Assembly (NCBI GenBank): GCA_020718525.1
Contig: DYRX01000103.1
Coordinates: 1 to 12,227 of the forward strand
Length of the DNA: 12,227 nt
DNA from: Victivallis vadensis
GTDB taxonomy: Bacteria; Verrucomicrobiota; Lentisphaeria; Victivallales; GWF2-50-93
Direction of reading: 5' to 3'
In this document: positions 1 through 5,875 of the stretch, piece after piece
Layout: the number at the start of each line of letters is the position of its first letter
Position numbering within the stretch: the first letter of the stretch is position 1
Notes under the pieces: generated by a model
Seen by the model: the letters and a program-made list of their open reading frames with translations, nothing else
Database searches by the model: none
What the model was told of the DNA's origin: nothing
Program-made: the position numbers and the translations under genes

Positions 1-27
1 AATCAATACAAATGAAAGGGAATTGCA

Positions 28-1485
28 ATGTCTGGAAAAGCTGATATTGGTCTCGTTGGTCTCGCAGTCATGGGAGAGAATCTTGTTCTCAACATGGAGA
101 GCAAGGGCTTCTGCGTGGCGGTATTCAACAGAACTGTGAGCAAAGTTGACGAATTCATGAACGGGCGGGCGAAGGGCAAGAAGATCATCGGATGTCACAG
201 CATCGAGGAGCTCTGCGCGAATCTTGAGAGACCCAGGAAGATCATGCTAATGGTCAAGGCTGGCAAGCCCGTTGACGAATTCATCGAGCTCATTCTTCCG
301 CATCTTGAGAAGGGCGACATAATCATTGACGGCGGCAACAGCCATTTCCCCGATTCGATAAGACGCACTGGATATCTCTCTAAAAAGGGAATTCTATTCA
401 TTGGCACGGGAGTTTCCGGCGGTGAAGAAGGGGCGCTGAGGGGTCCTTCCATAATGCCTGGCGGGAATCCGGACGCCTGGCAGAGCGTCAAGCCTATTTT
501 CCAGGCGATTTCTGCCAAGGTTGCCGATGGAAGCCCCTGCTGTGAATGGGTTGGCAACGACGGTGCCGGCCATTTCGTGAAGATGGTTCACAACGGAATC
601 GAATACGGCGACATGCAGATGATCTGCGAGGCATATTTTCTGATGAAGAGCGTTTTGGGCATGTCTTCGGCTGACATGCACGAGATCTTCAAAAAATGGA
701 ATGACGGCGAACTGAACAGCTACCTGATCGAGATAACCAGAGACATTCTTGAAAGAAAGGATGCCGAAACAGGCAAGCCGGTCGTTGACGTGATTCTCGA
801 CACAGCCGGACAGAAGGGCACCGGAAAATGGACGAGCGTCGCCGCTCTCGACATGGGCGCGCCTGCTCCAACCATTGCAGAAGCGGTGTTTGCACGCTGT
901 CTCTCGGCGATCAAGGATGAGCGTGTAGCGGCATCGAAGATACTCAGCGGTCCAAGCGCCAATTTCAAAGGAGACCGCGCCGCATTCGTCGAGGATGTGA
1001 AAAAAGCTCTCTATGCTTCGAAGATCTGCTCCTATGCGCAGGGGTTCCAGCTCATGAAGGCCGCCGCGTCAGAGTTCAGGTGGAAGCTCAACTACGGAGA
1101 AATCGCCCTCATGTGGAGAGGCGGATGCATCATCAGAGCCAAATTCCTGGGAGACATAAAGACGGCATTTGACAAAAATCCGTCTCTCCAGAACCTCCTC
1201 CTGGATCCGTTCTTCAAGAGCGTCATTGACCAGTGCCAGGATTCCTGGAGAAAAACCATCTCCACCGCGGTACAGCTTGGAATTCCCGTTCCGGCATTCT
1301 CAAGCGCGCTCTCTTACTATGACTCGTATCGTGCGGCTTCTCTGCCGGCAAACCTGCTTCAGGCGCAGAGAGACTACTTCGGTGCCCACATGTATGAGCG
1401 AGTTGACAAGAAGCGCGGAGAGTTTTTCCACACGGACTGGGTTGAGCTTGGAGGCAAAACAACCTCGAGCTCCTACAACGCCTAA
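28..1485 (+). CDS. gnd: 6-phosphogluconate dehydrogenase, decarboxylating
   Basis: This cytosolic enzyme of the oxidative pentose phosphate pathway converts 6-phosphogluconate and NADP+ to ribulose 5-phosphate, CO2 and NADPH. The 485-residue protein has the usual length of the long (dimeric) family. Visible landmarks are the N-terminal Rossmann loop GLAVMGEN (residues 11-18), the cofactor-selecting NRT (34-36), IIDGGNSHFPDS, the substrate loop GTGVSGGEEGA, and the catalytic segment HFVKMVHNGIEYGDMQ with Lys185 and Glu192. DTAGQKGTGKWT and the C-terminal all-helical domain follow. The ATG is preceded by a modest Shine-Dalgarno (AAAGGGA, 15-21, 6 nt spacing), and the start places the Rossmann strand where the family has it. 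It converges on the rplS end of the ribosomal operon; no functional partner is adjacent. Long antisense frames over it are shadows. Confidence 0.97.
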   Translation: MSGKADIGLVGLAVMGENLVLNMESKGFCVAVFNRTVSKVDEFMNGRAKGKKIIGCHSIEELCANLERPRKIMLMVKAGKPVDEFIELILPHLEKGDIIIDGGNSHFPDSIRRTGYLSKKGILFIGTGVSGGEEGALRGPSIMPGGNPDAWQSVKPIFQAISAKVADGSPCCEWVGNDGAGHFVKMVHNGIEYGDMQMICEAYFLMKSVLGMSSADMHEIFKKWNDGELNSYLIEITRDILERKDAETGKPVVDVILDTAGQKGTGKWTSVAALDMGAPAPTIAEAVFARCLSAIKDERVAASKILSGPSANFKGDRAAFVEDVKKALYASKICSYAQGFQLMKAAASEFRWKLNYGEIALMWRGGCIIRAKFLGDIKTAFDKNPSLQNLLLDPFFKSVIDQCQDSWRKTISTAVQLGIPVPAFSSALSYYDSYRAASLPANLLQAQRDYFGAHMYERVDKKRGEFFHTDWVELGGKTTSSSYNA

Positions 1486-1732
1486 GAGCAAAGATTTGCT
1501 GAACGGTGCCGCAATCGTACTGCGCACGGATGAGATTCCAGTCAATTCCAGCTCAGTATGCCGCTTTCGCCGAAACTGGCACGAGGCTCTTTCGGAGGAA
1601 GAGCCATACTTCATTCCGCAAGATGACCTAAACACTCAGCTTGACGGGTTACCCGCCTTGATTGTGCAATCGTAGGAAACTATTGAGTCATCTACTGGAA
1701 AATATGAAATGTAGGATGATCTTATCAGACCT

Positions 1733-1759
1733 TTCCCACAACTTTCATGGTTGTGGGAA
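1733..1759. terminator. Hairpin between gnd and rplS (possible terminator)
   Basis: This is a perfect 10-bp stem, TTCCCACAAC paired with GTTGTGGGAA, around a 7-nt loop. It could end gnd transcription, but only TATTAGATTT follows on the + strand and no T-run follows on the - strand. A terminator or 3'-end-protecting role is inferred from position alone. Confidence 0.4.
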
Positions 1760-1762
1760 TAT

Positions 1763-1803
1763 TAGATTTGCTTGTGCGGAAGGACTTCCGGCAAGCAAAT
1801 CTA
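1763..1803. terminator. Long hairpin just downstream of rplS (possible terminator)
   Basis: A 12-bp outer stem (TAGATTTGCTTG with CAAGCAAATCTA) encloses a 6-bp inner stem, CGGAAG-GA-CTTCCG, with a 2/1-nt internal bulge. It begins 10 nt past the rplS stop and is the first structure met by transcripts leaving the ribosomal operon. There is no U-tract on either strand. It may be a transcript end or an RNA-stability element. Confidence 0.45.
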
Positions 1804-1812
1804 GTGTCCGGC

Positions 1813-2154
1813 TTATTCCCGATCTTTGATTCTGGCAGATTTGCCAACTTTTTCTCTGAGATAGTAAAGCTTGGCTCTTCTGACTTTGCCGCGCTTCTGC
1901 ACTTCAATCTTCTCGATTCTTGGAGAGTGAATTGGGAAAACCCTTTCCATGCCCTGTCCATATGCAAGACGTCTCACGGTAAAAGATTCATTGATTCCAC
2001 TGCCTCTGCGGGCAATCACAACTCCTGCGAAAATCTGAATCCTCTCGTTGTCGCCTTCAATAATCTTTGTGTGGACCTTTACTGTATCGCCAATGCTGAA
2101 GTCCGTAACTTCCGATTTGCATTGAGCGGCATTCACTTTTTCCATGATGTTCAT
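1813..2154 (-). CDS. rplS: 50S ribosomal protein L19
   Basis: This structural protein of the large subunit lies at the 30S-50S interface. The 113 residues match the family length, and the signature is clear: DFSIGDTVKVHTKIIEG, RIQIFAGVVIARRGSGINES, the RVFPIHSPRIEKIEV core and a basic C-terminus (RRAKLYYLREKVGKSARI). The chosen ATG overlaps the trmD stop in an ATGA (4 nt), and AAGGAG lies 8 nt upstream (complement of 2163-2168) inside the trmD end; a second Met at residue 4 is a possible alternative. It is the last gene of the rpsP-khpA-trmD-rplS operon, the usual position of L19 after trmD. No rnhB follows, unlike in many genomes; two hairpins do. Confidence 0.96.
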   Translation of the reverse strand: MNIMEKVNAAQCKSEVTDFSIGDTVKVHTKIIEGDNERIQIFAGVVIARRGSGINESFTVRRLAYGQGMERVFPIHSPRIEKIEVQKRGKVRRAKLYYLREKVGKSARIKDRE

Positions 2155-2930
2155 TTATCTGTCTCCTTCTTGTTCTTATTTTCTTTTTTTATTGGTCTGC
2201 GAAATTCGCAAGGCTCCGGATCTCCGTGCTCCAAATTCAAATTGTCCTTCAAATATCTGAAATAGAGATCCGGTCGCCTCTCCTTTGTAAGCTGTAGAGA
2301 CATCGTCCGCCTCCATTCCGCTATCTCCGCATGATCCCCTGACAAAAGGATCTCCGGCACTTCCATTCCTCTAAAAGACTCAGGTCTTGTATATTGGGGG
2401 TGCTCAAGAAGGACATCCCCTGTGTGCGACTCGTCCTGATTCGAGAGTGGCGATCCTAGAACTCCCGGAATCAGCCTTGCAAGAGCGTCCACAACGATCA
2501 TCGCGGCAAGATTTCCATTCGTCAGCACATAGTCGCCCACGCTGACAACCCTGTCTGCGAGACCGATCGCAACCCTTTCGTCAACTCCTTCATAATGCCC
2601 GCAAAGAATTGTCAGCCGTTTTTCGCCGGCGAGTTCCTCCGCCATTTTCTGGCTGAAGAGCTCGCCTTGAGAACTCATCAGGAGAACAGGTCCGCCTTTC
2701 CAGTCTTCGAGCGATTCGACGGCCTTGAAAAACGGCTCGGGCTTCATGAGCATCCCAGGTCCTCCGCCATACGGCCTGTCGTCAACTGTGCCGCGCCTGT
2801 CGTCCGCGAAGTCCCTGATATTCAATATGTTTATCTTGATCAGCCCCTTTTCGATCGCCCTCTTGACGATGCTTTCGGAAAAGGGTCCGAAAAAAACCTC
2901 CGGAAAAATTGTTGCAATGTCTATCTGCAC
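2151..2930 (-). CDS. trmD: tRNA (guanine37-N1)-methyltransferase
   Basis: This SPOUT (trefoil-knot) enzyme uses S-adenosylmethionine to methylate G37 next to the anticodon of tRNAs, preventing +1 frameshifting. The 259 residues agree with the family. Landmarks are IDIATIFPEVF at the N-terminus, DDRPYGGGPGMLMKPEP, ILCGHYEGVDERV, the knot region VSVGDYVLT, ARLIPGVLGSPLSN, then HPQYTRPESFRGMEVPE and LLSGDHAEIAEWRR. The knot motif reads LTNGNLAAM where most TrmD proteins have LxGGELPAM. The start is GTG at 2930, 1 nt after the khpA TGA and without a clear Shine-Dalgarno, so translation probably depends on coupling to khpA. rimM, normally just upstream, is missing. Confidence 0.96.
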   Translation of the reverse strand: MQIDIATIFPEVFFGPFSESIVKRAIEKGLIKINILNIRDFADDRRGTVDDRPYGGGPGMLMKPEPFFKAVESLEDWKGGPVLLMSSQGELFSQKMAEELAGEKRLTILCGHYEGVDERVAIGLADRVVSVGDYVLTNGNLAAMIVVDALARLIPGVLGSPLSNQDESHTGDVLLEHPQYTRPESFRGMEVPEILLSGDHAEIAEWRRTMSLQLTKERRPDLYFRYLKDNLNLEHGDPEPCEFRRPIKKENKNKKETDK

Positions 2931-2931
2931 T

Positions 2932-3306
2932 TCATTCGACTATTTCGACGGAAACCCTTCTGCCGAGCCGTCCTCCCGCGCCGCTGACAAGGGATCTGAT
3001 CGCCATGATTGTCTTGCCGCTTTTGCCGATGACCTTGCCCATGTCCTCCTTGGCGCAGACGATTTCTATCACACTAGCGCCTTCTTCGGCTTCTTTTCTG
3101 CTGATTCTCACAGATTCCGGCTTGTCAACCAGAGTTTTAACCACATAGTCAACGAAGTTCTCGAGATCCTTGACTTCGCCTTTTGGAGCGGCTTTCGATG
3201 CCGGCTCGTCTTCGCTCCGCCTCGCGGGAGAGCTTGCAGGCACTTTGTCCGCCTGCTTGTCTTTGGCGTTTCCGCCTGAAAATAGATTCATTAGTTTGCT
3301 TAGCAC
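2932..3306 (-). CDS. khpA: KH-domain RNA-binding protein with N-terminal extension
   Basis: This is a small single-KH RNA-binding protein. KhpA family members bind ribosomal and small RNAs and influence cell division and translation in Gram-positive species; the role here is inferred. The KH part covers about residues 45-124 (DLENFVDYVVKTLVD at the start, EDMGKVIGKSGKTIMAIRSL in the core), with the GxxG loop GKSG at 94-97. Typical KhpA has about 75-80 residues. This one has about 45 more at the N-terminus, charged and low in complexity (SSPARRSEDEPASKAAPKGE), probably disordered. The start is GTG at 3306, with GAGGA about 10 nt upstream; the ATG at residue 6 is an alternative. The gene lies 67 nt after rpsP and 1 nt before trmD, where rimM is usually found. 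Confidence 0.88.
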   Translation of the reverse strand: MLSKLMNLFSGGNAKDKQADKVPASSPARRSEDEPASKAAPKGEVKDLENFVDYVVKTLVDKPESVRISRKEAEEGASVIEIVCAKEDMGKVIGKSGKTIMAIRSLVSGAGGRLGRRVSVEIVE

Positions 3307-3373
3307 GTTCGTCAGTTCCTCTGAAAAAAATTATTGTGTCCGATTGCCACGGTCGAAAAAAAGTCCCGCCAGA

Positions 3374-3688
3374 TCACTGGGGAGCCGGTGCCGGTTCCTG
3401 AGTCTTTTCAGTCTTTTTCGGGGCGCTCTTTCTGATTTTTCTCGCCACCACTTTCTGTCCACCCGACTTTCTATAGAGATCGTGGACTGAATCGGACATC
3501 TTTGCGCCTACGGAAATCCAGTAATCAATTCTTTCGATGTCAATCTTCTTCTCTTTTTTAACCGGATCATAGTAGCCCACATACTCGACTGTCATGCCGT
3601 CTCTCTGACTTCTGATGTCGGCGACGGCAATCTTGAAACAGGGCTTGTTTTTTGCGCCTGTCCTTTTGAACCTGATCTTCACAGCCAT
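3374..3688 (-). CDS. rpsP: 30S ribosomal protein S16
   Basis: S16 is a small-subunit protein needed for 16S rRNA folding in the 5' domain. The first 80 or so residues are canonical: VKIRFKRTGAKNKPCFKIAV, then DIRSQRDGMTVEYVGYYDP, then IDIERIDYWISVGAKMSDSV. The remaining residues are a basic, Pro/Ala-rich tail (KKTEKTQEPAPAPQ), common in S16 proteins of several phyla. The ATG has a weak purine-rich ribosome site (AGGTGGTGAG) upstream. It is the promoter-proximal gene of the operon; ffh, often upstream, is absent and the neighbourhood becomes repeat-rich intergenic DNA. I could not identify a convincing -35/-10 pair. Confidence 0.96.
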   Translation of the reverse strand: MAVKIRFKRTGAKNKPCFKIAVADIRSQRDGMTVEYVGYYDPVKKEKKIDIERIDYWISVGAKMSDSVHDLYRKSGGQKVVARKIRKSAPKKTEKTQEPAPAPQ

Positions 3689-3862
3689 TGTCTCACCACC
3701 TTGCTATTTTCTGTTTGCACAAAATGCCGCGTCCATACGCTCCAAATGCGGCAAAACGGGCAATGAAAATAGCCTGCCAAACGCGTCTTTCAAGCCTAAA
3801 ACATATTTTTTGCCGAATTCACACTTTTTCTTGCCGAAGCACCGTGATTCTCTGAGCGTCAG

Positions 3863-3920
3863 GCACTCCCAAAGATGCTGCGCATCCGCAGATTGACGGC
3901 AAATCCGTCTTTCGGAGTGC
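3863..3920. repeat. BIME-like inverted pair of palindromic repeat units
   Basis: The outer arms GCACTCCCAAAGA (3863-3875) and TCTTTCGGAGTGC (3908-3920) pair with one mismatch. Each arm carries its own inner stem: GATGC-TGC-GCATC (3874-3886) on the left and GACGG-CAAAT-CCGTC (3895-3909) on the right. The right unit (3894-3920) recurs in inverted orientation at 4288-4314 with 25 of 27 positions identical. The organisation as head-to-head units of a stem plus a conserved tail resembles REP/BIME elements. Confidence 0.7.
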
Positions 3921-4116
3921 CGCGCGAAGCGTTCGACGATGCAATCAGTCAAGCTCGATGTCGGCCGGCGCAGGATAAAAAGTGTCATACGGAATATTGT
4001 AGGCGTGGCGGGAAAACTGCCAAGGAGCGGGGAATATGCAAAATTGAAAATCAGGACACGTTGTCCGTGGTTAAAGCCTTTTGAACGGTTATTTGCAAGT
4101 TGTTGCTGACAAATAA

Positions 4117-4239
4117 CTTGTAAAATACCAGCTGAATGCCGCCAAGATCTGGTGGAAATGGTGGAACTGGGCAGGAAAAGAAAAAAGTGCCTATATTGAT
4201 GATTCGAAAGAGATTGTTATAATTGAGGGGCGAGATTGA
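4117..4239 (+). pseudogene. Possible C-terminal scrap of an unidentified protein
   Basis: The frame between the TAA at 4114 and the TGA at 4237 encodes about 40 residues with no usable start codon. It contains a strikingly aromatic stretch (KIWWKWWNWAGKEKSAYIDD) and ends in an alternating hydrophobic strand (KEIVIIEGRD). This looks more like a genuine protein C-terminus than random translation, but I recognise no family. It lies between the two copies of the inverted repeat, in a region where other genes are clearly truncated. Confidence 0.25.
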
Positions 4240-4271
4240 CAAGCTGGGACTTTGCTTTAAGAGATTCAAAA

Positions 4272-4314
4272 GCGCGGCTTACACCGCGCACTCCGAAAGA
4301 CGGCTCTGCCGTCA
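4272..4314. repeat. Two-hairpin repeat unit, inverted copy of 3894-3920
   Basis: Two perfect stems follow each other: GCGCGG-CTTACA-CCGCGC (4272-4289) and GACGGC-TCT-GCCGTC (4299-4313), joined by ACTCCGAAA. Positions 4288-4314 are the reverse complement of 3894-3920 with two mismatches, both in the loop region. Read on the minus strand, the first stem is followed by TTTT and could terminate transcription, but no minus-strand gene enters from the right. On the + strand the second stem is followed by A6, not T, so it is not a terminator in that direction. Confidence 0.7.
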
Positions 4315-4337
4315 AAAAATGATTTGGCAGAAAGAAT

Positions 4338-5143
4338 ATGATTACGAAAAATGAATTGAAAAACCTGCTAAATACACTCTTCATGGCGCATGCGTACAGT
4401 ATGTCCGTTTTGGAGGCAAGACAAATGGCTCGCCAGCGTTGAATGAACTGAGATTTGAAGAAAATATATTCTCGTTAATTCCGAGACTTGACGACTTCTT
4501 TGATGCGGCGGTGATACAGCGATGGCAGGTTCCAATTTCTACTCTTCAGGAAAAGATGGTGCATAAGTATCCGCGATGGGCGATCCGAGAGCTTATGATG
4601 AACGCAATAATGCACAGGGACTACCAGTCAAACGCACCGATTAGACTATACCAGTATGATGACCGCATTGAAATCATGAATCCTGGCGGGCTTTATGTGA
4701 ACGCCAGACCAGAAAATTTTCCGACGGTCAATGACTACCGCAAACCCGTCATAGCCGAGGCCATGAAGGTTATGGACTATGTGAACATGTTCAGCCGGGG
4801 CGGGAAGATGCAAACACTAACGCTTGAAATGAACGATAACGGATCTAATGTTAGTGTGCGTGATAAAAGTTATAAACAGGTCTTAGATGGACGTATGAAG
4901 GAGGGAGAGAAGTTTGACAACGAAGACATCCATAAGCATCGAAAGGATATTTTCAGACTGTTCCTTATACTCTCCCCCGCACAAATTCCAAAACTATCCG
5001 GACAGGTGGCCGATGACCTGAGAGCCTTCACTGAAGCCATGGGAGGTCTCAATCTGGACTTGAAGAACTTGGGATATTCCAGGACAAGAAAAATGGAAGA
5101 TGTCATCGGAGAAATCAGAAAAAGTTATGGAATAGGCAGTTGA
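4338..5143 (+). pseudogene. Chimeric remnant: AlbA_2/HATPase_c_4 protein joined to AbiEii-like tail
   Basis: Three pieces are visible. (1) The ATG at 4338 begins MITKNELKNLLNTLF, like the start of Schlafen-type AlbA_2 ATP-binding proteins; the nucleic-acid-binding domain that should follow is deleted. (2) From about 4391, in another frame, comes the C-terminal module of such proteins: CVQYVRFGG, YPRWAIRELMMNAIMHRDY (the N-box of the HATPase_c_4 fold), YDDRIEIMNPGGLY, NFPTVNDYRKPVIAEAMK, YVNMFSRGG. (3) From about 4870 the same frame changes character to KEGEKFDNEDIHKHRKDIFR, then ADDLRAF and EIRKSYGI, which resembles the C-terminal end of AbiEii-like nucleotidyltransferase toxins. The second and third parts form one open frame (4439-5143, apparent TTG start, itself inside conserved sequence). 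The parts are probably remnants of two defence-type genes joined by deletion; function is unlikely. The AbiEii link rests on motif memory and is the weaker call. Confidence 0.6.
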
Positions 5144-5245
5144 TCTGCCACACAGGGGCGAAGCGTGAGAGGGGGTCAGCCTGCCGCGAATGCCTGCGCT
5201 GGGGAATATTGCGGGATTTATTTTCTTCGGAAGGTATGAGGATTA

Positions 5246-5261
5246 GCCTGCTGTAGCTGGC
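5246..5261. repeat. Short palindrome, GCT-GT-AGC type
   Basis: GCCTGCTGTAGCTGGC pairs end to end with one T-T mismatch around a GT centre. It is one of four similar small palindromes within or just upstream of the transposase gene, and contains the GTAG tetranucleotide associated with REP recognition in other genomes. Confidence 0.4.
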
Positions 5262-5306
5262 AAGACGGGCAAGAAGGGGCGAAGGTCGGTATGGAACATG
5301 GGATCG

Positions 5307-5320
5307 CCCGCTCTAGCGGG
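5307..5320. repeat. Short palindrome upstream of the RAYT gene
   Basis: CCCGCT-CT-AGCGGG is a perfect 6-bp stem with a 2-nt centre, 20 nt before the transposase start codon. It shares the GCT-NN-AGC core with the palindromes at 5246 and 5954 and may be a REP-like target or a hairpin in the transposase leader. Confidence 0.45.
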
Positions 5321-5688
5321 GAAGAACGTGTGTAGGCGGTATGGAATATAAGAAGAGCATGTCGCAGAAGCTTAGGATGCCGGGGCGGGACTATACGCGC
5401 CGGGGCTGGTATTTTGTGACGCTCGGATCGGACTACCACAAGCAGATTTTCGGGGCGGTGGTTAAGAGCGAAATGCGTCCGAATGAGCTTGGGCGGCTTG
5501 TGGAAAAATGCTGGGCGGAAATCCCATCGCATTACGCGCACATCGAGCTTGGTGCCTGGCAGGTGATGCCGAATCATTTCCACGGGCTTGTCCGCATAAC
5601 GAAATCAGTAGGCAAAGGCCTCGGCGAAGTTATGAATGTATTCAAGGGGGCGGTCACGCGGGAATGGAGGCGGGGATATCCCGCGGCT

Positions 5689-5694
5689 GGGGGG
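5689..5694 (+). other. G6 tract at the transposase frameshift
   Basis: This is the longest homopolymer in the region where the reading frame switches. The upstream frame reads GCT GGG GGG ATC; removing one G gives GCT GGG GGA TCT and restores the transposase frame through to 6301. The exact site is uncertain, because the segment up to the hairpin at 5711 is not conserved enough to place the shift. Confidence 0.5.
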
Positions 5695-5710
5695 ATCTTG
5701 CGGCGTTGCA

Positions 5711-5726
5711 TCTTGCTATGGCAAGA
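5711..5726. repeat. Hairpin inside the transposase gene
   Basis: TCTTGC-TATG-GCAAGA is a perfect 6-bp stem with a 4-nt loop. It lies in a variable, apparently inserted stretch between the HUH half and the tyrosine half, next to the frameshift. It may be an inserted repeat unit of the same kind as those at 5307 and 5954. Confidence 0.4.
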
Positions 5727-5875
5727 GAGAGCCTATCTGGTCGCCGAATTATTACGATGTGATATGTTTCGATGCGGCGGAGCTCGAGATAAAAGAGCGG
5801 TATATACGCGCCAATCCTAGACGCTGGGCTCTACGGGATGTCCCTGAAGGCCGCTTCGACAATATGCGCTACAAG

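Larger units (their letters stand above)
1486..1812. other. Convergent intergenic region with hairpins, no gene
   Basis: This 327-nt gap separates the 3' ends of gnd (+) and rplS (-). I see no credible coding region in it; the open frame that crosses it on the + strand is an out-of-frame extension over gnd. It is rich in small palindromes: AGCAAA-GA-TTTGCT (1487-1500) directly after the gnd stop, GGCTCTT/AAGAGCC (1585-1605), and the two large hairpins listed separately. None has a clear U-tract, so classical intrinsic termination is not proven. Confidence 0.6.
3689..4337. other. Long gene-free, repeat-bearing region upstream of rpsP
   Basis: About 650 nt without an intact gene. It must contain the rpsP promoter (reading left) but no clear consensus is visible. 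It holds palindromic repeat units (3863-3920 and 4272-4314), a stem GTTATTTG/CAAATAAC at 4088-4117 that competes with an overlapping CAAGTT/AACTTG stem (4096-4120), a small hairpin GGACA-CGT-TGTCC (4054-4066), and a short tryptophan-rich frame (4117-4239). A 94-codon frame on the minus strand (3704-3988) matches no family I recognise and runs through the repeats, so I do not call it. Confidence 0.55.

Noticed and set aside
195..968. Several antisense open frames of 68-120 codons across gnd
   Set aside because: They lie opposite a fully conserved enzyme gene, have no ribosome sites or recognisable domains, and their composition mirrors the + strand codons.
1169..1675. 168-codon + frame running from inside gnd into the intergenic gap
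   Set aside because: It begins out of frame within gnd, and its Arg/Ser-rich translation is typical of a shifted frame. The part past gnd has no start with a ribosome site.
1747..3279. Plus-strand frames opposite rplS, trmD and khpA
   Set aside because: The minus-strand genes are certain by homology; these are shadows.
3704..3988. 94-codon minus-strand frame directly upstream of rpsP
   Set aside because: It passes through the palindromic repeat units, has no recognisable motif and no clear ribosome site. Called intergenic.
4299..4320. Stem GACGGC-TCT-GCCGTC followed by A6, considered as a terminator
   Set aside because: The homopolymer is A on the + strand, and on the - strand the T-run precedes rather than follows the stem.
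4439..4441. TTG at 4439 as a genuine start codon
   Set aside because: Conserved family residues (VQYVRFGG ... SPALNELRF) extend upstream in the same frame, so the protein did not begin here.
3689..5340. CRISPR array, tRNA, or phage attachment site in the repeat-rich island
   Set aside because: Repeats are inverted and irregularly spaced rather than direct with uniform spacers. No cloverleaf, integrase or direct att repeats were seen.
5144..5340. Small gene between the chimeric remnant and the transposase
   Set aside because: No frame with a start and ribosome site of meaningful length; it holds G-rich sequence and two short palindromes only.
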